In this document: positions 10,901 through 25,900 of the stretch, piece by piece
Position numbering within the stretch: the stretch's first letter is position 1
Layout: each line of letters starts with the position of its first letter
NCBI GenBank assembly: GCA_030533445.1
Contig: CM060080.1
Span: 36,718,380 to 36,782,379 of the forward strand
From: Cyprinodon diabolis
Lineage: Eukaryota > Chordata > Actinopteri > Cyprinodontiformes > Cyprinodontidae
Reading direction: 5' to 3'
DNA: 64,000 bases
Position numbers and translations under genes: made by a program
Notes under the pieces: model-generated
Databases searched by the model: none
Told to the model about the DNA's origin: nothing
The model's input: only the letters and a program-made list of their open reading frames with translations

Positions 10901-13900
10901 CTTCCACTTATCGTGAAACTGTGGTCTCCGTCTGTCATCCATCGCTCCCACGCCGCTCGCAGCCTTACTTTGAACGGCCGCTTCACACCGACGTCGAGCG
11001 GTTGAAGTTCCTTTGTCAGAACCCCCGGGACAACAGCGTTCATTTGATTCACCTTTTTTTTCCCAAATCGGCTGTGAGATGGGCACGCAGTCACAGATTA
11101 ACAGCGATGGTGATGCGTGGAAAAAACCACCTGGTCTCCTCACATACACCTGCCTCAGCCACGCTTTCATTCTCTCCTCATCCATCCAGCCTTTTTCATT
11201 TGCCTTAATATCATATGTCATCAGAGCGATGTGTCTGTCTCGCTGTCAGCTCCCAGATCAGCTTCTCTGATTTGTTGATGCGGCGCGTCCAGCAGCAAAA
11301 CTTCAATTTTTCCATCTCGAGCAGCAGCAGCGCGTTGGCGGCGCCTCAGATGCTTAAACGCTCCCGACGCACAGCGCCTGCTGCTCAAAACGCGCTGCGG
11401 GACCTTTTGCTGCGCCTATACGCGCGTCAACCATTGACTTTGCATGTAAACACGCTGCTTCTGCTGCACCTGCTGCGTCCGGTTCACACCGATGTCGAGC
11501 GGTTTAATAACAGCGAGCACAGCTCACCATGTTTTTCACATCAGCTGTGAGATGGGCACGCATGGAGTCACAGATTAACAGCGATGGTGATGAGTGGAAA
11601 AAAAAACACCTGGTCTCCTTACATTCAGCCACTCTTTCATCATCTCCTCAATGAGGTGGTCTCAAAAGTCGCAGTTACAACACACATAGGGCGCACCGCA
11701 CCAAAGGGCGCACCGCACATTTTGAGGGAAAAAAAAGACGTTTAAGTGCGCCTTATAGTCGTGAAAATACGGTAGATAAGACTTCTGAAATATATGATAA
11801 TAAAAGGATTAATTCACTATTTGATTTGACTCCAATGGAGCTGTCATCTAGGGGAGGATTGCAGGCCAGCTCCTAGACTGTGGCTGGGTGTGGCGGGCTG
11901 TGTTGGCTGGTGTGGTGTGAAAACCCTTATGTTAGTCTGAAAGAGATCATCCTGCATTTTTGAACGTGCTTTCTTATAAACAAAAGTCCAAACCACAGTG
12001 TCTGCAGAGGAGGCATGGGCATATCTGCTATACGACAAGATTGTTTTGTTAGACCACCCAGCATTACAATGTAACCCAGTAAGCAGAGATGTTTGTTAAG
12101 GTTGAGAGTGTTTAAGAATAAATGTGTTAAAAGCAAGTATAACCTTTGCAGACGTGGTTTGTAATTAATTAGTTTGATCAGCCGCTTGCGTGGCTGATGT
12201 TTGTTGGTGGGTCGTCCCGACGTTTTCAGCATATCTAATGAAAAATGAATGGTAAGGAGGCTTGAGCTCCACCACGTGGTGATGGTTAACGGCCCATCTG
12301 CATTTCAGTAGCTGCAAACATGTAACCTCTGCCGATAAATGCATAATGCATGCAGAATTGACTGGAGCTGCTGCCTCCAGGAGCTACCAGAGGGCCTAGA
12401 CCTGCTTTAAATTTAGTTTTCTAATTGATCTTGGGAGAACAGTTCTCTGTGGCCTGTTTGTATATCTAAGCTTGGGTGTCTGCTGTGAGTCATTGATCAG
12501 ATATTTGCTTTCAGAGCTTCACATGCATCCCTCCCTATGACTATAGTGGGGCTCCTGAGTGGACAGCCTCTGGAGAACCTACTTTCACTCGCAATCCCCC
12601 CTTTTTCAAAATAAATTTGCATCACTCAACCTTCTTTCTGTCTTTATTTTTTAAGGTATTGCCTTCTGTCTGAAAACTGTGATCTTATTGCTATTTGAGA
12701 AACTTTCAGATAAGTAACAGTGGTTGGAAAGAAAGCACGGTTTATACAGTTTAAAGCCACTCAGTTTAGGATTTATTTGTGTTTAAATGGGGAACAAACC
12801 CTTTACTTTGAGCTTTGAGGGTGGAAATAATGGCAGATAACCACTTTGATCTCTACTTGTCGAACAAGCCTGCAAACACACCTCTAAGGAGTGATAATAG
12901 GAGTTGAGGTGTCATGTTAGAGCTAATGTTGGTGATGTTAAAGAAAAGTGTCCTGTCCTAACGCTCCCTTAGAATGGCTTGTTTTCTGACTGTGTTGGTT
13001 TTGTTCCTATTCTTGGTTGGAATCTGCTGTGGATTGAAAAAATTTTTTAGCGATTCACTCAACTGAGGGAAAGGTCATCCAGCACCCAAAAGCCTCTCTG
13101 GAAGTGTTTGTTTTTACTGGACAAGCGGGAACCATTTTTTTGCAGATATTCTTAACTTCCCTTTGTCCTGTATAGTCATTTTAATAATAGTAATTAAGCT
13201 AAACTTAAACATAACTGCACTTTAAAAACTAAAACAGAAGGTTTTTCTTTTCTTTCTTTTTTTTTTTTTTTGAGAAGAATTCAAACTTTTACCTTGGTTA
13301 AGTTCTGAGATAGAGCCTGGAGGTATTTTCTAATTTCCTTGAGGCACTCTGCTGCGAGCAGCAGTGAAGCTGTGTCCATTCCACACTTTTCAGGAATTTG
13401 TAATAAACTGATCAGGTTCCAGTTTCCTTACCTAAACTCCAAAAGGCTTCCAACATTTCCACACCCAGCATGTTAAATGTTAGGTGTGTAAATCACATCC
13501 ATCATGGCGATTCGATTCAGTATCGATTTCCTGACCCAAAGATTCGATTATTTTTGATACTCAAGAATACACCACGATTCATTTAATTGGTTCATTTTTT
13601 TTTTCTTACACCTTACAGGCTACACAATGTTTCAAATTTGAAATAAATCAATGAAAGCTGTAACATCTTTATGCATTTTTTTGAGAAACAACAGCAAATA
13701 ACAGAAGTAGAAAAGTTGCATCAAAAAATACTGCACAAAATCAGTGCAATGCAATACCTCGGCTCCAGACGTCCCGCCCCCTCCACAGACGCTCCGCTGC
13801 TCCTCTCCCAAATCGTAGCTGACCGCAAACAGTGCCGCAGACAGGAGGCCGGCTTGTTTTGTTTTTATGACCGAATTTGCGGAAAACAGCTCGTGAAGTT

Positions 13901-16900
13901 TGACCCGCTAGAAGAGCGAGGTGCGCGAGAACGCTGGGACCCTTTTTCCACCTGGATCTCCGCTATTTTTGGCCCTCATGTCCCTCCGTCGTTGAACTAA
14001 ACTCGCCCTCACTTCCTCTCCGCCACGGCCGTATCTAGACCCACAGCGTGTAGCACAGACCACGCTTCAATATTGAGCATAAATCAAAAATGTGTGTGTC
14101 AAGCTCACTGCAACACACTGCTGTAAGAGTATAACCAGGAAGCGAGGTAGGAGGGCAAAATAGTTTTAGCGCCACCGCAGCATGGGAGGAAGAATTGCGC
14201 CCAGGAGCAAATGGATAAAAATAGACCGGAGTGAGAAAAAAACATGAATCGATACTCTTGCGGAAGTATCGATAGATCGGATCGTCGGCTGTTGGATCGA
14301 CGCATCGATACAAAAAGATTATTATTTTCACCCCTATTAAATGACAGAGAATAAAAATAATTATGAAGATGGATCATTATTAATCCTAATAGTTCTAAAT
14401 GCGATAGATTACGAAATGCTCCCTGGGTTGTGCAGTTTTAACGGCTGTTAAAGGAGCCATACACCTGAAAATGTGCAGCTGAGAGAGAGAAACAGCCTTC
14501 ACACAACGAAAGGCTGCGTTCTCTGTTGAAAACATTATTTCTTATCAACTTTATTCTGTTTTCTGCAGTCTAGACCCATAGTAAATCTACAGGGGAACCT
14601 TCTTTTGATCTTTTTGTAAAGGCTGTTTAAACGGTAAAATTTTGGACCTTACCTTTCACTTTTTGTTGTTTTTCTTTTCTGTTGCTCCTCCATCTGTTCT
14701 TAAAGCAGTGATTCATGTGTGTATGAAGTCTTCTGCATCTCCTGCTGTTTGCACAGTTCAGTGCGTCAACTATAAACCAGGCTTAATGGTCCTGCTTTAA
14801 AGAGTTTGGTACGAATGACATGGATGGCAAAAGGAAGAAAAGACTGTTAAACCAGCCTTAATGATCAGCACACATGCCTCCATAGATCATCGCTTCATCT
14901 TCGTGCAGCTTTTATACTTTTGCCGTTTTCTTTTTTTGTAAACATTTGAATGATTCTGGAAATAACTTTTTTTTTTAAATGATGTGACGACTTCCAAGCC
15001 GAAGAGTTTTTTTGGTCATGGTGACCTGATAACTTGCATCTGGTACATTTATTGAATGAAATGTATGCAGACTTTCACTTCTATCCCTCTTCTTCTGAAT
15101 AAGAACAACGTGTTATTAATATTTTAGAAGCAAAAGTTCAGAATTAATGTCTGCGGTCCTGCAGCCAGAGTAGCACACTGCATATTGAGTATAGCCAGTT
15201 TATTATGGCAGTGAAGGTCCACTGAGCTCTTCTCTCCTCAGCATGTCACCCTAAGGCCCGATTGTTTCTCTCCTTCCCTCTCCTGCCTCAGTCTCTCAGG
15301 CCCGTAAGGTGACCCATTCATCAATAATTGATAATTGCCTGAGACAGCTGAGATGGAGAGGCAATTTGTAGAGAGTATGGTGTGGGTTCTCTGAGAAGTT
15401 GAGTTGCCACTCAAGGACTCGCAGCTGGAAGGTCCAAGTCACCGATGGACACTAGATACTCCATGCTTGTGTTTTGGTCTGTTTATGAGGTCAATGATGC
15501 AGACATAAGAGAAACGCAGCATATTAAAGTTCTCGACCAGCTGTGTCTTTGTCTACTTAAGGCCAGTAAAGTTAAATATAATCAGAGATTAGAGGCTTTA
15601 AAGATATGACTCTATTAAGATGTATTGGTCCTCTTACAGTTGAAAAATAAAGTTAACTTTGATCTGAGAAATTGACTGGTGGCTGGAATCGGCCGTTTTT
15701 CCTGTTCATGACCAGATTTTATGAAGGGAAGGAGACTCTGCTAGTTCTTTATATAATCATAGTCTAAAGAGGAAGTCACAGGAAGGCCAAAAACTGTAAG
15801 ACATGTTTAGCTAGCTAACAGGATGCTAATTTAATAAGAAGCAAAGCTGCTTTGTTTTCTTTGGATGATTTTATCCATCTTTGAAGATATTCAATAAGAA
15901 AATACTGACACTCCACAGGGAATACAGACTAAATACTGTTTATTAGATTAAGCACACCATTTTAACTGACTACACACTATTTTTTTTAAATGTCACCCTA
16001 GTAACATTTTTATGATTATTTGTTTAATAGAATAACTACAGAGCTGCATAACACAAACTGCTCTTTCTTAGTGGTTAAACAATTAGTCGAGACAAAAAGC
16101 CTTCATAAGGCTCCCCCTCTCCAACAAATTTACACGTATTGTTAAATCAAAGCAAAAAATCTGAAGATGTGAGCAATGATTCAGCCTCTGACTGTTGCCT
16201 GCAACATCTACAGGGAGTGATTGTTACACGGTGGGCATCGCCTGTTGTTTTGTTTGAAGTCGGTCTGCGGTGTGCAGAAGATGATACCGCTAGCAGAGTA
16301 GAATCCCAACTTTGTTTATTCACTGGATTTCCTTCAGGTTGTTTGATTCATTTTGGCAGCGACTGTGGTAGCTTGGTTTACATTTCCTTTGCTATTAACT
16401 GAGGAGACAAAAGGGCAATAGGTTCTACCTCAGATGAACAGTTTGATGATGGAGAACCAGAGGACTTTAAAGGGGAACGCAGGTTTTTTTACATTGGCCC
16501 CTTGATTTCACGTTATTCCATCATGTTCTACTCACCCATATGAGTTTTGTGTCATTTGGAGCCGTTCTGAAGATATTCCGTTGGGCAACGAGTTGAAGGC
16601 ACAAACTAAACTGTTCATCATTTATTCTTTATGGTACGCCAGCATTCAGAACATGTAGGCCAATCACTGTCCCCCAGCCATCCGCGGTTATATTTTTTAT
16701 ATTTATTTATTTTTTCAAAACAAAGCGGAGTGTGTATGACGTCATCCGCGCGCTGGACTGGAGTCGTGACAGGCAGCCCGGGCCACAGGCAGCTACGCTC
16801 TACCCCTTCTATTCATTCTGCGAGCTAATCTGAATCATTCAATTCCATTTGGAGAGCGAGATCTCATATGGGTGAGTAGAACATGATGTAATAACGTAAA

Positions 16901-19900
16901 ATCAAGGGCCCAATGTAAAAAAAAAAAAAAAAAACTGCCGTTCCCCTTTAATGACAGTAGTTCATTTACCGTATTTTCTCGACAATAAGGCGCACCGCAC
17001 TAAAAGGCGCAGTCTCAGTTATGTGTGCCATTACTGTATTTAACACACACATAAGGCGCACCATACTATAGGGCGCGGGTTTTATATACCGGTACATATC
17101 CTCTACTACATTTAAATACCTCTACTGCGTATTTAAAAATAGAGCGGGAGCAAAACTGAGTATGATTGTGCTTTATTCATGTATTTATTACAAAGTATTA
17201 ATTAAACCTGGGAGCTGGCCGTGAGACAGACACATCGCTGATGACACAGAGCGCTGTGATCACTCCTCTGAAACAGTTTATTGACGCATAAATTAACTTA
17301 AAATGCAGAAATCTGCCGGCAGAATATTTTCGCTATTATTATCCTGCTGCCTGCAGTTTGGATTATTTAGATGAAAAACACCTACCAGCTGCGGCGGTGA
17401 ACCGCGAGGAGGCGACCCGGCCAGAGGCTGCTGTTGAAGGGATTCCTACTGACAGCGCAGCGCTGGTATGTGGGGGTCTGAGTGGCTCCGACAGAAATGA
17501 TATTGGAAGGTGGGATTGTAATCTGGATGAACTGACTGCAATGATTAAGTTTTCAGGTGGACTTTCTCACTTAAAAACATATTAAAACTACTTTATTCCC
17601 ACTGATCACAGCAAATATAGCTGCAAGGCAAAGAACGGATAGGATAGCTCCGCCCAACGCGCGTCAGACACTTTTGCACTGCGCAGCCAGAGCAGCAAAG
17701 CTGCTTCAGCTGCGTGTCAGAATTAACTGGTACAAGCAGCTAAAAGGAAGCAGCAGACGCGATTTTGCTGCTCTTGCTGCGTCCGGTGTGAAAGCAGCAT
17801 TACTTTGAACGGCCGGTTCACACCGATGTCGAGCGGTTGAAGTTCCTTTGTCAGACCTCCCGGAATAACAGCAAGCACAGCGTTCATTTTTTTCACCATG
17901 TTTTTCACATCGGCTGTGAGATGGGCACGCATGGATTCACAGATTAACAGCGATGGTGATGCGTGGAAAAACCACCTGGTCTCCTTACATTCACCTCCCT
18001 CAGCCACTCTTTCATCATGAGGAGTTCTGCATAAAGCACATACCTGTTCTTTTATACACAATCCACGCCCACACTTCCCTCTTTAACGTTCTCATGGTGG
18101 TCTCAAAAGTCCGCAGTAACAACTCACATAGGGCGCGCCGCACATTTTGAGGGAAAAAAAAGACGTTTATATGCGCCTTATAGTCGTGAAAATACGGTAT
18201 TCTATCCATATGGGCTATCTGATCACAATATTCTACATCATTCTTTGTTAGCAGAATACCAGAGTAGGATGTGTTGTTTCTGTTTGCGCTTTAGAACAGC
18301 TCTGTATATAAGTAAAGTTATAAGATATTTGATATTTCTAGTATCATTTCATAACTTTCTGCTGCTTCAAGAAATTACTTAGACAAACTTTATTGTTTTG
18401 TTTACACAGAGTGCATACAAAACTAAATTTGGTTACATACAGCTTTCCGACAGAAAATGAGCTGCAGCTTAGCAGAGAAAATGAACATCATCAGATCATC
18501 AGTGATAAAAATGTAAACAGTGGAGGAGAGACATGGTGCAAAAGGCATTGATATGGGAGGTTCAGAGCAGTGCAAAAACAAATAAATAGATATGGTGCAA
18601 AATGCATTAGAAATATAACTACATATGGGAAGGTTTTGTTGTAAACAATTCCAAATTTAAGGTGTAAAAACAGCCTTTACTCCACTATAGCAACTGCATC
18701 TCTTTGTATTGACACAATCGGCTTATTATATCAGTGTAGCTGTATTCATCATTCCTTTACAGTTGGTGTGTGTTTCTGCAGGAGTGCAGGATGGAATGGA
18801 AATAGATGCATTTTTTTTTTTGCTTATTTGGAATTTCACAACTTCCCTGAAGGCTTTGTGGCGTTTAGGCAACATCAGTAAACTTTGAGAGCCTCACCCA
18901 CCACCGCACACACATTTTGAAATTGAAAAATGTTTCTACAAACCGTGGGAGCGCTTTCACCACAGGTTGTGCTAGCTTCATCGGTGTGAACTACTGCCTT
19001 AAGGTGAGCTTTTGTTTGTTTCCCATCTGCTAAAGAAAATAGAAATGACTTAGATTTGAGCTGTTAGCTTTAATTGTTTAGTGATTGATAGTATAAGCTG
19101 TGGTATAAATATCTTTGAGCAGTTTTAAAGCTGAAGGACAGAAAAAGACTTTTATCCCTTATTAGTTGAACTATTTAAAAAAAAAAAGAAGATAAAGAAT
19201 AAGGAAAAACAAACTTTTGAAGGCTTTTTACCTTAATCCAGCTTTTGGAGTAGATCAGGGTGGTGTGAACCCAATCTACCACCCGGTACTGGACCAGAGA
19301 ACCGTACCCTGGCACGGCTACAGCTGTCAGTTTTGGCACGGTTTATCTGCACCTTGATGGTTTGCTTGCAGTGTGAATGCATGCCTGCCGCAGCTTAGAT
19401 AACTGGTTCCCAATCATTTCTTGACTTGTGTACCCCTTTGGGCATTTATCTTAACATGAGTACCCTTCCTCCTTAGTTGGGTCCTCACAAAGCAGAACAG
19501 ATCCCAGTCCTATTTTAATACCTGAGAAATGAAATAGTTTCATGTACCCCCTGCAATGCACTCGTGGACCACTAGAGGTAAGGGTGCCTGCGGTTGGGAA
19601 ACACTGGCTTAGATGTCCAAACAGATTTGTGGTATTCGGTTAGTACATCTCGTTAAAAACTCATATCCAGCCATGATGGTTTTTAAGCTTTTATTCCCCC
19701 AGTGGACACAAACTTGTGATGCTGCTTGAGCGTCACATTTACAGGTATGCAGGAAACGATGAGTTAATTAATTAACGATGAATTAATTAATCGAAACTAA
19801 GGTGCCACAGTTCTGACTCCAGTTTAGACTCTAAATAAATCATATGAGATCCCTTCATTAGTCAACAATGAAATAAATGACAAAGTCCTTTAAAGTCTTT

Positions 19901-22900
19901 TCTTAGGGTTCTCTTAGATTGTGGCTGATATACACAAAACACCACCTAGTTGAAGTTTGGTTCACAGATTGTTAAAGAATGTATAAAATGCTGGTAATTT
20001 GAAATGGTACATTTCTTGAACCACTTCTCGCCATGTCATCCATGATTTGCCTCCGAGGAAGATGAAGGAGCGAGGCCCATGGAGGGTCTCTGTGCTCCTC
20101 CTGCCATCGATGGGGTGTCTGCTGGGTGCTGAGTGCTGGGCTGAGTGAGGGAGTGAAGAAGCACTTATTGATTTTGGCCACACATCTTTTCTCCTGAAAA
20201 ATTCCTTGATTGCTTTTGTTCTGCTGCCTCTCTCTCTCCCAGCCTCGCTTCCTCTAATGAAACTCTAAATGAATTGAAGCACCTACTGACTGCTCTCGTT
20301 TTCACTTCTCCTCTCTCTCTCAAGCCTCCTTCCTCTTCCTCATTACCGTGATCTCTCGCTCTGATGATCTTCCTCTCTTTATTTCTTAGTTGTTTTTCCT
20401 CTTTTGGCTTTGATACTCATTCTTGTCACATCTTCTCTTGATATTAAAATAGGTCAATTATTCTATTTATTAGCTGTTATATCCTTCTCTATCTTAATTT
20501 CTCCTGCGCTCCTTATTGCTCTCCTTGATATTCAGAAGCACTCAGATGCTTTCTTTACTAACACCTAAGAGTGTAAGCGACAATGTCATCTAAGAGGAAG
20601 CTGGGGTACCCTGAAGTAACCCATGGATAGACAGGAATAACGTGCACACTCCAGGTAGTAGAATCCTGGACTTGATTCAAACCCAGGACCTCGTTAGTAT
20701 TAATACATGAACAGCCTCACTGTACCTAAAATAACACAAATCCTACAACAAATTAGATTTTGTTTAAAAATTATACAAATTGGCTCCTGTCTGCAATAAG
20801 ATGAAAGACTTAATTGCCAGCATGAAACGTGGTTTCACCAAATTGAATACAAATGGCTGTTTTAAATGACTGCTGTCGTTTTAACTCCTTCATGACGATC
20901 GTCTTTAGTTCTCAGTGCAGTGTAAACAGGATCCAGAGCCACGCAGGGAACGTTTAGTAATTGTATGCGTAGAGTTTTGCTTAAGATAATCAAAGGTTTT
21001 TCTCCCGCAGTCACTTTGAGCTTATTATTTACATCTGGGATGAACATGTTAAACAGCAGTTGGATATCTAAACCAATTTATTGGATTCTAAGGTTTTAGA
21101 ATAGAATATAAATAGTGAGAGATGACAGAATGACACCTTAGCTTGTTTCTTGCCTTTTTTTTTTCTTGTTGGTGAGATTCTCATCAAATATGCGCTAGAT
21201 GTTTAACCACAGCTGGTCTCTCTTGAGGGTTCGCTGTTCTGGCTCATCAGCTGCGTATCTCTACGTTTTAGGTCCTTTCACTCTGCACCTGAGACGGTCT
21301 ATCTGCAGCAGCAGACTGATTTTTTTTTTTTTTATATATATTCCCACAGTTTTCCCCAGGGTACGCTATTGTTCCGCCTCATCTGATGTGCACGTGTTTG
21401 ACCTCTGTGCCTCTTTTTTTTTTTCTTCACTCTACTCTAGGGGAGCTGGAGGAGGAGATGGAGAATTCAGAGATGGCTGATCTCCCTGAGAAACAGAAGC
21501 ACCAGCTCAGACACAGAGAGCTGTTCCTGTCCCGCCAGCTGGAGTCCCTACCAGCGACACACATCAGGTAGTCTGCTGGCTGGTCTCATCAGCTTCACTC
21601 CGTCTCCTTTTTGAAAGTCGCCTTAAAGCGGGTTAAAAAAACAAAACATAAGAGGCAGTCAATCTCTGCTAAAGCAGTTTTCTTTAAGTTACTCATATCC
21701 CTATGACTATAAATCTGTCACTGCACATTATTTATATATAAACATTAAATAAGAGTTACTCATTCCTGGATAAACCCTGTTCTAAATACTGTGGGTAATG
21801 TTTTTCTGAATTGCATGTTCCACACTGGCAACATCAACGTTTATTGGTTGAGTAAACATCTGAACTTGGCAGGGAAAATATGAGCAGTAAACACCAACCA
21901 ATCTGAATCTAGAAGCGATCCTCTCTGTATTCGCTACGACATTAGCTCCACGTTTCTGAGGAGAACCTAGAATGTTAAAGGTTTAATAAGATCCTCTAGT
22001 TACAGTGAAAATTCAAACCTAATTAAGAGTAATTCAACACTGCTGTGCAGCTTTTTTTACAATGTGTCTGAGTTTGTCACCCTCGAAATTACATGCAGGG
22101 GTGTTAATAACTTCCTGTCAATTTATCCAAACTTAGAAAGTTGCAATTAGAGAAGGCAAACAAGTGCTATAAGTGACTTACCTCTGGGCTGGGATTCATA
22201 TGATCCTGAGGTTTTAAAGGGCTCCTAGTTAGGTTTTTTTTCAATGGTACAAAAAATCTATAACATTGATTTGTTTGGGATTTTTCTTAATTTGATTGAT
22301 CAAGTGGATGGAAATAATGCATAGCTTTTTAGTGCAAATCTGACATAGCATACATGTTTTCCTTGCATCAGCTGAAGTTATATTTTACGGAAGCAGAAGT
22401 ATTGTATTGTTGTCCAGCTGAAGCGGGTTTGTCTCTGTGTGGTTGTCAGGTGGGAATGGCAGGGTCTACCCTTAAAGGGGAACGCCGTTTTTTTTACATT
22501 GGACCCTTGATTTTATGTTATTACATCATGTACATCATAACGTCATACACACGGTTGTATACACATGTTCTGAATGCTGGCGTACCATAAAGAATAAATT
22601 AAGAACAGTTTAGTTTGTGCCTTCAAGTCGTTGCCCATAGGAAGACATTAGTTGGATATAACCTAACGGAATATCTTCAGAACAGCTCCAAATGACACAA
22701 AACTAATATGGGTGAGTAGAACATGATGTAATAACGTAAAATCAAGGGCCCAATGCAAAAAAATGACGTTCCCCTTTAAAGGTTTAGTGGAGGATTTTTG
22801 CAAATTTTGGAAAAGACCTGCCCTCTCCACGTTTTTGAAAAAATGCCCATGCACAGCCCTGTTCCAGAGAAGGAATGCCTGTTAAATGCGTGCGAGAGCG

Positions 22901-25900
22901 TGCACGAGGAGAAATGGGTCTGTTTAAAAGTTGCTGTCTGCATCGCTTATACAAGCTTACTATCCAGAAGATGATGTGCAATTTTTCCACTATATCAGAC
23001 TCACAACCAGTAAGTGAAAATGGGGACAAGCGCGTAGGACGGCCTTATGTAAACATATCACCAGAATGATTGACAGTTAGGAGGACCACTTATTTTGATA
23101 ATCCACCTGGAAAAAGAAAATCCTCTGTTATACCTTTAAGTCAGGTCTTATCAACCATATACTGCAAAATATGATCGAAAAATAAGTAGAAATGTGTCTA
23201 AAATGTGTTTCTACTCCCCTCGATTTATTATTTTTCTCTTGAAAAAAGATAATTAAATATTATGCACTTAAAATAAGATAATGGAAACATTTTAAATGTA
23301 AACCATCCTATTACATTGGCAGATTGTCTGACTTACCTGCTCAAGTTCTCTTATTTCAAGAAAAAATTTGTACTAATTGGCCAATTTCTGCTGCATAAGC
23401 AGTTTCCCTTTTAACTCCACTGATTTTTATTTCACAAATCCAGTTTCAAATGAAAACTCGGTATTTTCTTCCTTCCATCGCAGTGATATGTAACTTTGTT
23501 TAACTCTGTTCCATTAAACCCCAAGAAATGATACCAATTTGTGGTTTAATGAGACCAATGGTTACATTTTAACTAGGGATGCACGATATTGGGATTTTGG
23601 CCGATATCAGATATGCCAATATTTTAAAACTCATGTAGCCGATATCCGATATCGATACTGATGTGAAAGCTGGACAAAAATAAGTAGTCATTGAAAATAG
23701 CAGTTTTGTTATCCATTTCTGACACTTTGAAAAATAATATACTCAAATATATTTTCATATGCTGATATCAAATAGATTTTTTAAAACGCGGTATCGATCT
23801 ATTTTACTTTCAAAATCTCGTGAAATTTCATCGTTATGTTACAAACACTGGTGATATTTTGCAAATTCCTGTGAGATTTTGTTAGTATAATAGATCGATA
23901 CCGCGTCAATATATCAACATATTAAAATATGGCAAAATTTCGTGAATTTTCGGGGGATTTCTTAGTATAACGATGACATATAGCAATATTTCATTAGTAA
24001 AAGAGATTGATATGGTGTTTGTAAATGGCAATATATCAGCATACGAAGATATTGTGATATTTTAATGTATCAATATTTTTCCCTCGTCTTTAGAAGTTTT
24101 TAGGCAAGTCAAGGCAAATTTATTTGTATAGCACAATTCAGTACAAAGACAATGCAAAGTGCTTTACATGATTAAAATACAGGAAGATAAAACAGAATCA
24201 AAGCAAGTAGGAAAAAATTAAAAATAAATAAAATGAAATAAAATAAAAAATGCAGAAACAAAAAAAGAATATTAAAAACGATTGGATTAAAGAAAATATG
24301 TTTTAGTTGAACTGTTTAACTAGAACAGTCGAAGGCAATCCTAAACAAATGTGTTTTTAGTCTTGATTTAAAGGAACTCAGGCTTTCCGCACTTTTACAG
24401 TTTTCTGGAAGTTTGCTCCAGATAAGTGGAGCATAGGAACTACATGCTGCTTCTCCATGTTTAGTTCTGGTTCTAGGTATGCAGAGCAGGCTGGAGCCAG
24501 AAGACCTGAGTGGTCTGGAGGGTTGATACACTGATAGCAAGTCTGTGATGTATTTAGGTTCTAAGCCATTCAGAGATTTATAGACTAACAGAAGTATTTT
24601 AAAGTATTCTCTGAGATACAGGGAGCCAGTGTAAGGACTTTAGAACCAGGGTGATGTGCTCTACTTTCTTAGTCTTAGTGAGGACACGGGCAGCAGCGTT
24701 CTGGATCAGCTGCAGCTGTCTGATCCACTTTTTGCCCCCAGCTCACACCGACTCCGGTCTTACCGTTGCGGTGCGGTGGGTGCGGCGCCTCAGTGATTCC
24801 AAGTCATTAAAAAGACGTAAACCTCTCTCACCGGCTGCTGAGCTGTCCGGCTGCGGTTACCGAGACACTCCGACATTAGTCCTTTAATCCTGGAAATGTT
24901 CTTCAGGTGATAGAAAGCCGACCTTGTAATTGTCTTTAAATGCTTTTGGAGGTTCAAGTCTGAATCCAGTACTACACCTAGATTTCGGGCCTGATCAGTG
25001 GTTACTAGCTGAAGTGACTGAAGCCGTGTGCTAACTTTAGATCTTTCCTCTATTGGTCCAAAGAATATTACTTCAGTTTTGTTTTTATTCAGTTGAAGAA
25101 AATTATGGCACATCCAGGCATTGATTTCTTCTAAGCATTTCCTCAGTGCTTGAATTGGTTCATAGTCACCTGGTGATATGGTGATGTAAAGCTGTGTGTC
25201 GTCTGCATAGTTATGGTAGCTGATGTTGTTGTTTTTTATTAACTGAGCAAGAGGGAGGATGTAGATATTGAATAGGAGGGGACCCAGGATGGACCCTTGG
25301 GGAACCCCACATGTGATTTTTGTCATCTCTGATGTAAAGTTGCCTACTGACACAAAAAAGTCCCTGTCCTTTAGGTAGGATTTAAACCAGTTGAGAGCTG
25401 TACCAGAGAGGCCGACCCAGTTTTCCAGGCGCTATCAGGATGGAGTGATCTACAGTATCGAATGCTGCACTGAGGTCCAATAGTACCAGCACTGTGGTTC
25501 TTCCGCAGTCTGTATTTATACGGATGTCATTAAACACCTTGATAAGGGCAGTCTCTGTACTGTGGTGAGCACGGAAACCTGACTGGAACACATCAAAGAT
25601 ATCATATCTAAGAAAGTGTTTAACTGTTGAAACACTGCTTTTTCAATAATCTTGCTGATAAAGGGGAGGTTTGATATGGGCCTGTAGTTCTGGAGTAGTA
25701 GTTTGTCTAAACTGTTCTTTTTCAGCAGTGGTTTGATATTTGCTGTTTTTAGGGACTGCGGGAAAACACCTGACAGAAGGGACGTGTTTATTATCTGAGT
25801 CAAATCAGACGCTATGACAGGCAAAACTTTCTTAAAGGAATAGTACACCCAAAACATGATTAGCCTTCATTTTCTACTCACCCCCATGCTGAACAACACT

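Larger units (their letters stand above)
7553..21440 (+). other. Intron 3 of mta1 (13.9 kb, repeat-rich)
   Basis: This is the longest intron in the window. It contains a foldback-type element (8393-9097), two related pogo/Tigger elements (9877-11772 and 16969-18197), a hAT element (13481-14336), a TTAA-flanked element (16471-16947), a dispersed repeat (18380-18620) and a 206-bp hAT element (19402-19607). The other stretches (9098-9876, 11773-13480, 14337-16470, 19608-21440) show nothing I recognise. Confidence 0.85.

Noticed and set aside
10819..11550. Plus-strand ORFs within the first pogo element
   Set aside because: They lie antisense to the transposase remnant or in its GC-rich interior and match no protein family.
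19962..20183. Two overlapping minus-strand ORFs in intron 3
   Set aside because: No recognisable domain or splice context; a chance frame in a slightly GC-richer intron segment. It was also checked as an alternative MTA1 exon and does not match.
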